Assembly: GCA_905215575.1 (NCBI GenBank)
Contig: CAJMQV010000050.1
Coordinates: forward strand, 1 to 12,025
Source of the DNA: an uncultured bacterium
GTDB taxonomy: Bacteria > Bacteroidota > Bacteroidia > Bacteroidales > Bacteroidaceae
Length of the DNA stretch: 12,025 nt
Direction: 5' to 3'
Shown piece after piece: positions 6,518 to 12,025 of this stretch (position 1 is the first letter of the stretch; every line of letters starts with the position of its first letter). Position numbers and translations under genes: made by a program. The notes under the pieces were generated by a model that ran no database searches, was not told where the DNA came from, and saw nothing but the letters and a program-made list of their open reading frames with translations.

Positions 6518-6955
6518 TTAATCGTCCATTCTCTTAAAGTTTCCATCTGCGTCAAAGATCACTTCCAGACCGTTGTTCAGTTCCACTTCAATCGCACGCG
6601 AAGTGCGTTTGATTTTCTCTACAGAATCTGTCGGGAAATTGTCTTTCAGATAGCGACCTACTCCCTGAGGTATCATGACAACCGGAACTGAGGTTCTCTT
6701 GCATTCCACTTCTTTCCATTCTCCGTCGGAATCAAATTCCAGTTCATCACCGTTGGTAAGCACCACTTTGTATTCAGTAGAAAACAGTTCGCGATCAATC
6801 TTGATGTAAGAAATATGATGCTGCGAAAAATATTTCTGGACAAATTGCCGGGCCGGTTCCGGAAGCTGGGCCATATCCCGTGTCATCACATCGTCCATAC
6901 AAGAACTCATCAGCAACGCAGCGGGAAGCAGCAGATATAGAAATAAATGTTTCAT
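6518..6955 (-). CDS. PepSY-like lipoprotein
   Basis: A 145-residue predicted lipoprotein. MKHLFLYLLLPAALLMSSC places the lipidated residue at C19, followed by MDD, acidic residues similar to the surface-export signals of Bacteroidetes lipoproteins. The two PepSY-like units contain the segments SYIKIDRE, SDGEWKEVE, YLKDNFPTDSVEKIKR and FDADGNFKRMDD, which match the next gene position for position. The start is at 6955 and not at the ATG at 7009, because it begins the signal peptide and has a well-placed GGAG ribosome-binding site (plus-strand 6962-6965, six bases before the ATG). A 66-base spacer separates it from the kinase gene and holds a candidate promoter and a direct repeat. It probably acts as a partner, substrate or output of the kinase, but that is inferred from context. 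Confidence 0.85.
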   Translation of the reverse strand: MKHLFLYLLLPAALLMSSCMDDVMTRDMAQLPEPARQFVQKYFSQHHISYIKIDRELFSTEYKVVLTNGDELEFDSDGEWKEVECKRTSVPVVMIPQGVGRYLKDNFPTDSVEKIKRTSRAIEVELNNGLEVIFDADGNFKRMDD

Positions 6956-6993
6956 AACTTTCTCCTTTCTTGGTTTATTGTTTTTTGATAGGA

Positions 6994-7029
6994 CAAAGTA
7001 AAACATCAAAATAGGAATCTTTTAGGAAT
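6994..7029 (-). promoter_or_regulatory. Candidate promoter with 11-base-period direct repeat before the PepSY lipoprotein gene
   Basis: TAGGAAT occurs at 7012-7018 and again at 7023-7029, an exact 11-base period (ATTCCTA on the minus strand). OmpR-type regulators commonly bind such same-face repeats. On the minus strand TTACTTTG (7001-6994) is seven of eight matches to the -7 element, has no TTTG -33 box, and has the repeats where a -33 box would be. This fits a promoter that depends on an activator. The distal repeat overlaps the last codons of the kinase gene. A related ATTCCTATTTT also lies in the next spacer at 6499-6509, on the plus strand. Confidence 0.4.
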
Positions 7030-8317
7030 TTGTACCACATTCTTCAAGATTTACAATCTTTAACATAAAGACATGCATCCCCTCATATTTATAGAATAAA
7101 GGAAGGTGATAGAAGTCGGCAATCGACTTGACCAAAGCCAGCCCCAAGCCGGTAGACTCTGTGGTTTTGCTCCGGTCGTGATAAAATCTGCGGAAAATCA
7201 GTTCGGGATCCAAAGGAACCTCTCCGCTGTTTCTCACAATCAGCCATTCACGGGTCAGTTCCACTTCAACCTTTCCTCCGGCCGGTGTATGCACCATGGC
7301 GTTCTTCAACAGATTGTTGATCAGAACATGGGCCAGCGACTCATTGATCAGAACAGAACATGAGCCGGTGTTTTCAAAATGTGTCTTTATATTCTTGGCT
7401 TCATAAATCTCGTCCATAATCTCCAATATATCGGCAATCATCTGTGCCAGATTTACGGGAGAGGCATCTATGAACTGACCGTTGTTGATTCGTGAAAGCA
7501 GTAGCAGGGACTTGTTGAGCTGCACCACCCGGTTCAGCGCCGTAAACATGTCGCCCACATATTCCAGCTGTTTCTCGGTGATGTCTTCCGACTCGGACAG
7601 AAGCTCCAGCTTGCCACGGATAATGGCCAACGGAGTCTGCAACTCATGCGACGCATTCTCGGTGAACTGTTTCTGCTCCTTGTAGACCGACTCGGCACGG
7701 CGTGCCATATCCAAAGCGGCATCGTTCAGAATGCGGAACTCGTTTATGGGAGTATCGTTTTCCAGATCGGGTACCGGTTTTCCGGGAGTCATCTGCTGCA
7801 ACCAGAGCACCAGACGGTGCAGGGGACGGAACACCCGCTTGAGCGAAGCATACACACCCAGAGTGGTACACAGCAGCAACACGACATACAGCACGACCAA
7901 AGCCCACCAGATGGCACGGATCAGATCGTCACGCTCCAAAGTGGAACTCATCAACGTGAGTTCATAATAGGCTCCGTCTGCCGTACGGAAACAGCTTTTC
8001 ATCACTCGCACAGGCTCGAACTCATTCTCGGTCTGTATATATACCGAAGAGTCAAAATAGGTTTCACGGTAGTTTTCCGCCTCATCGGCAGTAATCGGCC
8101 GGAACCGGTAACGCTGCATGATCGAGTCGTTGCTATGCAAGAGCTCGGGATTATGCAGCACCTTTCCGATCAGAATCTCACGCGTGTTATTCAGCGCGTC
8201 GTCCGTTTCGTCCATCACTTCATGAAGCACCAGAAAATAAAACACAGTGCCCCACAAAGCCAGAAAAAACAGAATGATCAGAAAAATCACCCGATTGGTA
8301 TAACGCAATAAATTCAT
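7022..8317 (-). CDS. Sensor histidine kinase of a two-component system
   Basis: A 431-residue inner-membrane kinase. Membrane segment 1 spans about residues 10-31 and segment 2 about 134-158, enclosing a periplasmic sensor of roughly 100 residues with no recognised domain. A short linker (about 159-215) precedes the dimerisation/phosphoacceptor region, where H-box FTENASHELQTPLA gives H224 as the phosphorylated histidine. The N-box is NNLLKNAMVHTPAGG (N334-N339), and the G2 box is TGLGLALVKSIADF (about 389-402). The G1 box is degenerate: VRNSGEVPLDPELIFRRFY replaces the usual D-x-G-x-G, a pattern I have seen in this kinase group. It lies six bases after the response regulator stop, so the two are a cognate pair. 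It probably phosphorylates that regulator in response to an envelope signal. Confidence 0.92.
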   Translation of the reverse strand: MNLLRYTNRVIFLIILFFLALWGTVFYFLVLHEVMDETDDALNNTREILIGKVLHNPELLHSNDSIMQRYRFRPITADEAENYRETYFDSSVYIQTENEFEPVRVMKSCFRTADGAYYELTLMSSTLERDDLIRAIWWALVVLYVVLLLCTTLGVYASLKRVFRPLHRLVLWLQQMTPGKPVPDLENDTPINEFRILNDAALDMARRAESVYKEQKQFTENASHELQTPLAIIRGKLELLSESEDITEKQLEYVGDMFTALNRVVQLNKSLLLLSRINNGQFIDASPVNLAQMIADILEIMDEIYEAKNIKTHFENTGSCSVLINESLAHVLINNLLKNAMVHTPAGGKVEVELTREWLIVRNSGEVPLDPELIFRRFYHDRSKTTESTGLGLALVKSIADFYHLPLFYKYEGMHVFMLKIVNLEECGTNS

Positions 8318-8323
8318 AACAGC

Positions 8324-8998
8324 CTATACTACTAATTTATATCCAAAACCATATACCGCCTTGATCTCGGGCACCGCTCCGGCCTGCTTAAGCTTTTTCC
8401 GCAGATTCTTTACCTGAGAATACAGAAAATCAAGACTGTCCGCCTGGTCAATATGATCACCCCAGACTGACTCTGCCAACGAGGTTTTATTGATCAGACG
8501 GTTAGGATTCGATACAAAATAATATAAAAGGTCAAACTCTTTCCGGTTGAGTTGGATCTCCTGCTCCCCCACCATCACTTGTCTTTTATCGGGATAAACC
8601 ACTAAATTCTCCAAAATGATGCTGGTATCGCCCTGAGCGTTCTTACGGCGCAGCAAGGATTTGATGCGGGCATGAAGCTCTGCCAGATGAAACGGTTTGG
8701 CCAGATAATCATCGGCACCCATATCCAGCCCCTTGATCTTGTCATCAACAGAATCCTTTGCCGACAGAATGATCACCCGCTCCTGCTTGCGCAGACGCTT
8801 CAACGCGGAAAGAATAGACAGACCGCTTCCACCGGGCAACATGATATCCAGTAGAACACAATCATAATCATAATCCTGAATCTTGCTCAGCGCCGTCTGA
8901 TAATCGGGTGCGCTTTCCACCGTATATTTTTCTTTTCTTAAAGACTCACACACCATGTCGCGCAATGCGTCTTCATCCTCCACTACCAGAATTTTCAT
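8324..8998 (-). CDS. OmpR/PhoB-family response regulator
   Basis: A 224-residue DNA-binding regulator. The receiver domain (about 1-118) has the acidic pocket EDED (E7-D10), phosphoacceptor D51 in CVLLDIMLPGGSG, S79 in VIILSAKDS and K101 in DDYLAKPFH. All catalytic positions are intact. The C-terminal winged helix (about 128-224) carries QLNRKEFDLLYYFVSN, the recognition-helix region SLDFLYSQVKNLRKKL and the wing ending VYGFGYKLVV, typical of OmpR-type effectors. The start ATG at 8998 follows a GGAGG ribosome-binding site, and the stop of the thioesterase gene lies 16 bases upstream. Phosphorylation by the adjacent kinase should promote dimer formation on direct repeats. The likely targets include its own operon. 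Confidence 0.95.
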   Translation of the reverse strand: MKILVVEDEDALRDMVCESLRKEKYTVESAPDYQTALSKIQDYDYDCVLLDIMLPGGSGLSILSALKRLRKQERVIILSAKDSVDDKIKGLDMGADDYLAKPFHLAELHARIKSLLRRKNAQGDTSIILENLVVYPDKRQVMVGEQEIQLNRKEFDLLYYFVSNPNRLINKTSLAESVWGDHIDQADSLDFLYSQVKNLRKKLKQAGAVPEIKAVYGFGYKLVV

Positions 8999-9014
8999 AA
9001 GAACCTCCGTTTTT

Positions 9015-9425
9015 TTACATCAGTGCGTCCACCTGCAGATCTTCACGCTTGCGATAGCCCGAACTGGTCATCAAGGCAATCAGTTCGCCCTGCTCGTCTG
9101 TTACCCGTACTTCGATAAAAGGCACGCGACCATGATTCATCACTTCATGCGCCTCAGCATAAAGCAGTCCGGGATGAGCCGGTTTCAGAAAAGTAATGCC
9201 GGCATTCAACGACAGAGTCAGTTTGCCACGACTGTTGGCCGCCACTCCAAAAGCCATATCGGCCAAGGCAAAAATCACGCCTCCATGACAAATGCCGCCC
9301 AAATTCAGATGGGCAGGCTTCACAGTCATCCGCACGCGGGAATAGCCTTCTTTTGCCTCAACGACTTCGGCTCCCAACATTCTTTCAAACTCATCGCAAT
9401 CAAACAAATCTTTCAGTGTTCCCAT
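9015..9425 (-). CDS. PaaI-family hotdog-fold thioesterase
   Basis: A 136-residue cytoplasmic protein of the PaaI type. The central helix motif is NLGGICHGGVIFALADMAF with N41, H47-G-G and D56, the conserved positions of acyl-CoA thioesterases of this family, where the Asp acts in catalysis. A strand segment NAGITFLKPAHPGLLYAEA follows. Its preferred acyl or aryl-CoA is not deducible. The start at 9425 is chosen because the upstream extension (to 9521) is hydrophobic, unlike the family, and covers the likely promoter. It is the first gene of the minus-strand unit and lies 16 bases before the response regulator, so transcription of the kinase system probably begins here. The metabolic link to the two-component system is not obvious and may be only operon convenience. 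Confidence 0.88.
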   Translation of the reverse strand: MGTLKDLFDCDEFERMLGAEVVEAKEGYSRVRMTVKPAHLNLGGICHGGVIFALADMAFGVAANSRGKLTLSLNAGITFLKPAHPGLLYAEAHEVMNHGRVPFIEVRVTDEQGELIALMTSSGYRKREDLQVDALM

Positions 9426-9448
9426 ATTTTTTCTCGTTATAATTTGGA

Positions 9449-9456
9449 TAAAGATA
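9449..9456 (-). promoter_or_regulatory. Candidate -7 element of the thioesterase/two-component operon
   Basis: On the minus strand TATCTTTA is seven of eight matches to TAnnTTTG and precedes the thioesterase ATG (9425) by 23 bases. No proper TTTG box was found at 19-21 bases upstream. It lies in the 146-base divergent space shared with the transglutaminase-like gene. Confidence 0.4.
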
Positions 9457-9538
9457 ATAAAAAGCTTTGGATTAAAGAGAGTTTGAATGGATAAAAAAGA
9501 AAAAAGAGATTTTCCGAACAACCTGTCTGTTTATTGCG

Positions 9539-9546
9539 TATCTTCG
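9539..9546 (+). promoter_or_regulatory. Candidate -7 element of the transglutaminase-like gene
   Basis: TATCTTCG is seven of eight matches to TAnnTTTG and lies 25 bases before the ATG at 9572. The -33 region is weak (TTTCCG at 9511-9516, spacer 22). It lies opposite the thioesterase promoter in a divergent arrangement. Confidence 0.38.
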
Positions 9547-9571
9547 CTTTTATAAATAAAAAGTCAACATT

Positions 9572-10771
9572 ATGATCAGTATAAAGATTGAAATCAAGAG
9601 TTGGAAAAAAATGCTGCTGTTTTTCCTGATTATAGGACTAATCGCAGCAGGAGGATATTGGACTACACGCTGGGTGATCCCCACCCAGGACTTTGAAATT
9701 ACCGATGATCTGGGTGGAAACATCTTCCCTTCAGCCATCCTTTCTACAGCCACCACGGATGCCATGATCATCAAGCCGACCATCAAGAACTATTTGGGTA
9801 ATCCAAAATCGGGACTGGCTCTGAAAATTACTTCCCCGTCAGAAAATTGCAGAATTCAGGTAACAGTGGCAGAAACGCCCTTTTATCTTACCTCGGTTTC
9901 TGAATTTGTTTTGCCGGAAAAAGGAAAAGAATATACGATTTACCCTGATATCATCTGGAACTACGAGAAACTGCGCAATAACGAACAGGCCACTCCCATC
10001 AATGTGGTGATGCAGGTCAGCGCCAACAACAAGGATTGGGGACAACGCATCAAAACCCTGTCCATGCGCAGCATCAACGAATGTCTGCTGGGATATCTCG
10101 GAAAAGACAACAAGTATCACACGACTTATGAGTTCTTCGCCGCTTATGTCAATGAGGAAAACCCGCTTATCGATGAAGTGCTCCGCGAGGCTCTGAATAC
10201 AAAAATCGTAAACCGTTTTCTGGGATACCAGAGCAAGCAGTCTTCTTATGTAGACAAACAGGTGTATGCCCTATGGAATGTACTCCAGAAACGCAATTTC
10301 AGATACAGTTCCATTTCTTACAGCAGCCTGTCGAGCAATATCGTATTCTCCCAGCGAGTACGTACTTTTGAAGACGCTCTCAAATCGTCACAGATCAACT
10401 GTGTGGACGGCAGTGTGCTCTTCGCCTCATTGCTCCGGGCCATCAATATCGACCCCGTTCTGGTGCGCGTGCCGGGACATATGTTCGTGGGCTACTACAC
10501 CGACAAGGGACACAAGGAAATCAATTTCCTGGAAACAACCATGATCGGGGATGTGGATATGGACGAGTTTTTCCCCGAAGAAAAACTGGACTCAACCATG
10601 GTGGGCAAAAGCCAGAACGAGGTGTCACGCATCGCCTTTGAGAAGTCAAAGGAATATGCCAACAAAAAATACCAAAGCTATAAGGAACTCTTCGGCACAG
10701 ACAACAAGAACTACATGTTCCTGGAAATATCCAGAAATATACGTAAATCGGTACAGACCATCGGAAAGTAA
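9572..10771 (+). CDS. Membrane-anchored transglutaminase-like protein of unknown function
   Basis: A 399-residue protein. A short basic start leads into one membrane helix (about residues 14-33, MLLFFLIIGLIAAGGYW), so the rest is probably periplasmic. Residues about 40-185 look strand rich, including LKITSPSENCRIQVTVAETP. The C-terminal half contains a transglutaminase/cysteine-peptidase-like core: NCVDGSVLFASLLRAINI with C277 at the start of a helix, then VPGHMFVGYYTDKG with H303, then INFLETTMIGD. The usual third residue is Asp before Pro-Thr; here E321-Thr-Thr fills that place, so the triad may be Cys-His-Glu. Such domains can crosslink, cleave or hydrolyse peptides, or be inactive scaffolds. 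The ATG at 9572 directly begins the anchor. It is flanked by a divergent operon and a strong terminator, so it appears monocistronic. The full-length family is not one I can name. Confidence 0.8.
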   Translation: MISIKIEIKSWKKMLLFFLIIGLIAAGGYWTTRWVIPTQDFEITDDLGGNIFPSAILSTATTDAMIIKPTIKNYLGNPKSGLALKITSPSENCRIQVTVAETPFYLTSVSEFVLPEKGKEYTIYPDIIWNYEKLRNNEQATPINVVMQVSANNKDWGQRIKTLSMRSINECLLGYLGKDNKYHTTYEFFAAYVNEENPLIDEVLREALNTKIVNRFLGYQSKQSSYVDKQVYALWNVLQKRNFRYSSISYSSLSSNIVFSQRVRTFEDALKSSQINCVDGSVLFASLLRAINIDPVLVRVPGHMFVGYYTDKGHKEINFLETTMIGDVDMDEFFPEEKLDSTMVGKSQNEVSRIAFEKSKEYANKKYQSYKELFGTDNKNYMFLEISRNIRKSVQTIGK

Positions 10772-10789
10772 AGTTCATACATAATATTC

Positions 10790-10829
10790 AAAAAAAGAAG
10801 GCTGCAAAATGTTCTGCAGCCTTCTTTTT
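10790..10829. terminator. Bidirectional terminator between convergent genes
   Basis: The arms AAAAAGAAGGCTGCA (10792-10806) and TGCAGCCTTCTTTTT (10815-10829) are perfectly complementary, with an 8-base loop (AAATGTTC). T runs follow on both strands. It serves the transglutaminase-like gene (stop 10771) and the opposing LamG gene (stop 10850). Confidence 0.9.
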
Positions 10830-10849
10830 GATATCTGATCTTATTCCTA

Positions 10850-12025
10850 TCATGGAACAAGAATCTTCATCTTATTCACAATGTAAATACCGGATTTCAG
10901 AGGAACCGGTCGTGTTCCAACCACATTCTCAGCAAAGACACAAGCTCCACCTATCGTATGGATCGTTACTCTTTGTGGAACATCGGATGACAGATACAAA
11001 CCGCCTTTGACTGCACGCACCTTCACATCATCCGCAACAGGTGCCAAGTCTGACACAGCCGTAGTCTCACCATTGGCATCAATTTCATCATAAGGAACTT
11101 CAGACAATGAGAAACGGCTAACAGTTCCGCTACCCCAGTTTGACGGATCTCTCCAGTCAACCAGAATACCCAAAGAAACCGTTGTCGGCTCAGAAAGCTG
11201 GAACGAAACTTTGCCATTGGCTATATCTTCGGCCACCAAAGCTTCATTCAATTTATCAACATCCGGAAGACCTTTGCCCTTATTGACCACTAAATAAGAA
11301 GTCAGGAACTTATAATATACTCCGAAAGTCACCGCAAACTGATAGAATCCGGCCGGGAGCTCTACGGTCTGATAAACCTTATGATTTGGAATCTCAGTTG
11401 CAAAACCTCTACCGGCTTCGACCACCATATTATAATTATATTCCTTATCGGTTACATGGAAACCGGTAGGAGCTGTACCTTGAGCGATATTCTCCAATAC
11501 CCATCCCGACTTTTCTGTTTCAGTTTCCAGTTCATAATTTTGATACTGAGCAACCGGATCTGTATAGAACGGAGTTTCCGCATGCAGGAAAGGCGCTTCA
11601 TAATTGGTCAGATACTGTCCGGTAACATCTTCTACCTTACGCTCGTTAAAGTTCAACCAGAAAATGCCCTTGGCACTACTCCAGGCATCTCCATCCGGGC
11701 CGAATCCTTCTCGACGTCCGGTATTCTGGTTACCTGACAAATCCTGCACATCTCCTGAATTCTGATTAAACGGAGAATACAATACGAGTCCGGCTTTCTG
11801 AGCCTCGGACACGGTTGCCGCAATCTCACCGACTTCCGGTTTAGCCTCGCCATCTGGCCAGATCGGAGCATTGGCATACTGACGGATCTGTTCCAGAGTA
11901 AGCGCTTTGTTCCAAACCTGAAGTTCGTCAATCACACCATAGAACGGAGCTGAAGAACCTCCCAGAATAAAGTTATCGCCAAAGGCTATTTTTCCGGCAG
12001 GGAGATTCTGGTTCTGACCGATCTG
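10850..12025 (-). CDS. Large secreted LamG/DUF5013-type protein, C-terminal 391 residues (5' end outside window)
   Basis: The frame is open to the right edge with the first codon at 12025, so the N-terminus lies outside; the in-frame GTG at 11935 is not a likely start because homologous sequence continues upstream of it. Numbering from the edge, residues 1-50 (FGDNFILGGSSAPFYGVIDE, then LQVWNKALTLEQIRQY) are the end of a LamG jelly-roll domain. Residues about 80-110 (GLVLYSPFNQNSGDVQDLSG) look like the opening strands of a second LamG copy that soon breaks off. Residues about 160-315 contain KVYQTVELPAGFYQFAVTFG and SYLVVNKGKGLPDVDKL, typical of DUF5013-like carbohydrate-associated modules. 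The last 58 residues (VRAVKGGLYLSSDVPQRVTI, ending SGIYIVNKMKILVP) resemble DUF6383 or sorting-type tails. It is probably a surface or secreted protein binding glycans or proteins. Family names are recalled from pattern. Confidence 0.78.
   Translation of the reverse strand, partial: QIGQNQNLPAGKIAFGDNFILGGSSAPFYGVIDELQVWNKALTLEQIRQYANAPIWPDGEAKPEVGEIAATVSEAQKAGLVLYSPFNQNSGDVQDLSGNQNTGRREGFGPDGDAWSSAKGIFWLNFNERKVEDVTGQYLTNYEAPFLHAETPFYTDPVAQYQNYELETETEKSGWVLENIAQGTAPTGFHVTDKEYNYNMVVEAGRGFATEIPNHKVYQTVELPAGFYQFAVTFGVYYKFLTSYLVVNKGKGLPDVDKLNEALVAEDIANGKVSFQLSEPTTVSLGILVDWRDPSNWGSGTVSRFSLSEVPYDEIDANGETTAVSDLAPVADDVKVRAVKGGLYLSSDVPQRVTIHTIGGACVFAENVVGTRPVPLKSGIYIVNKMKILVP

Noticed and set aside
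7646..8311. Plus-strand open frame (221 residues) opposite the histidine kinase
   Set aside because: The kinase frame has all expected motifs; the antisense frame is rich in His, Gln and Ser, with no recognisable domain or ribosome-binding site.
8955..9494. Plus-strand open frame (179 residues) across the response regulator and thioesterase
   Set aside because: It crosses two well-supported genes on the other strand and has shadow-type composition.
1..12025. CRISPR array, tRNA or rRNA genes, phage or defence cassette
   Set aside because: No repeated spacer units, cloverleaf-like segments, or nuclease, toxin or phage proteins are visible; the gene content is housekeeping plus envelope proteins.

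Overview
The window looks like a chromosomal segment from a gut Bacteroidales bacterium of the Bacteroides/Phocaeicola type. The evidence is the protein families (DUF4488, DUF4738, paired DUF4230, PepSY-like and LamG/DUF5013-type proteins), several lipoprotein signals, and upstream motifs close to the Bacteroides -7 element TAnnTTTG. One of these motifs has a correctly spaced -33 TTTG. I see no insertion sequence, phage gene, tRNA, rRNA or CRISPR array. Genes are tightly packed; the longest gene-free stretch is about 190 bases (2188-2375), so no empty region exceeds 300 bases.

Layout. (a) 1-956, plus strand: the end of glucose-6-phosphate isomerase (pgi) and a HAD-family phosphatase/phosphomutase in the same transcription unit, closed by a bidirectional terminator. 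(b) 1027-2187, minus strand: two small exported proteins, a DUF4488-like protein and a DUF4738-like lipoprotein. (c) 2376-3679, plus strand: two overlapping DUF4230 genes, one product a predicted lipoprotein and the other membrane-anchored, with an inverted repeat at their promoter and a very strong terminator. (d) 3801-4368, minus strand: a GNAT acetyltransferase broken by a single-base insertion but still carrying the best promoter in the window. (e) 4528-5934, plus strand: rmuC. (f) 9425-6038, minus strand: five co-oriented genes in transcription order, namely a PaaI-like thioesterase, an OmpR-type response regulator, a sensor histidine kinase, a PepSY-like lipoprotein and a PepSY-like periplasmic protein. 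(g) 9572-10771, plus strand: a membrane-anchored transglutaminase-like protein. (h) 10850 to the right edge, minus strand: a large secreted protein with LamG, DUF5013-like and C-terminal sorting-type regions, missing its N-terminus.

How the genes work together. The clearest functional unit is (f), an envelope-sensing two-component system. Its likely outputs or partners are two paralogous PepSY-like proteins, one predicted lipid-anchored and one soluble. A TAGGAAT direct repeat with 11-base period lies just upstream of the lipoprotein gene and is a candidate autoregulatory site. The other genes are mostly housekeeping or uncharacterised envelope proteins. No defence, conjugation or biosynthetic gene cluster is visible. 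The most unusual items are the kinase/PepSY unit, the disrupted GNAT gene and the transglutaminase-like protein, whose putative third catalytic residue looks like Glu instead of Asp.
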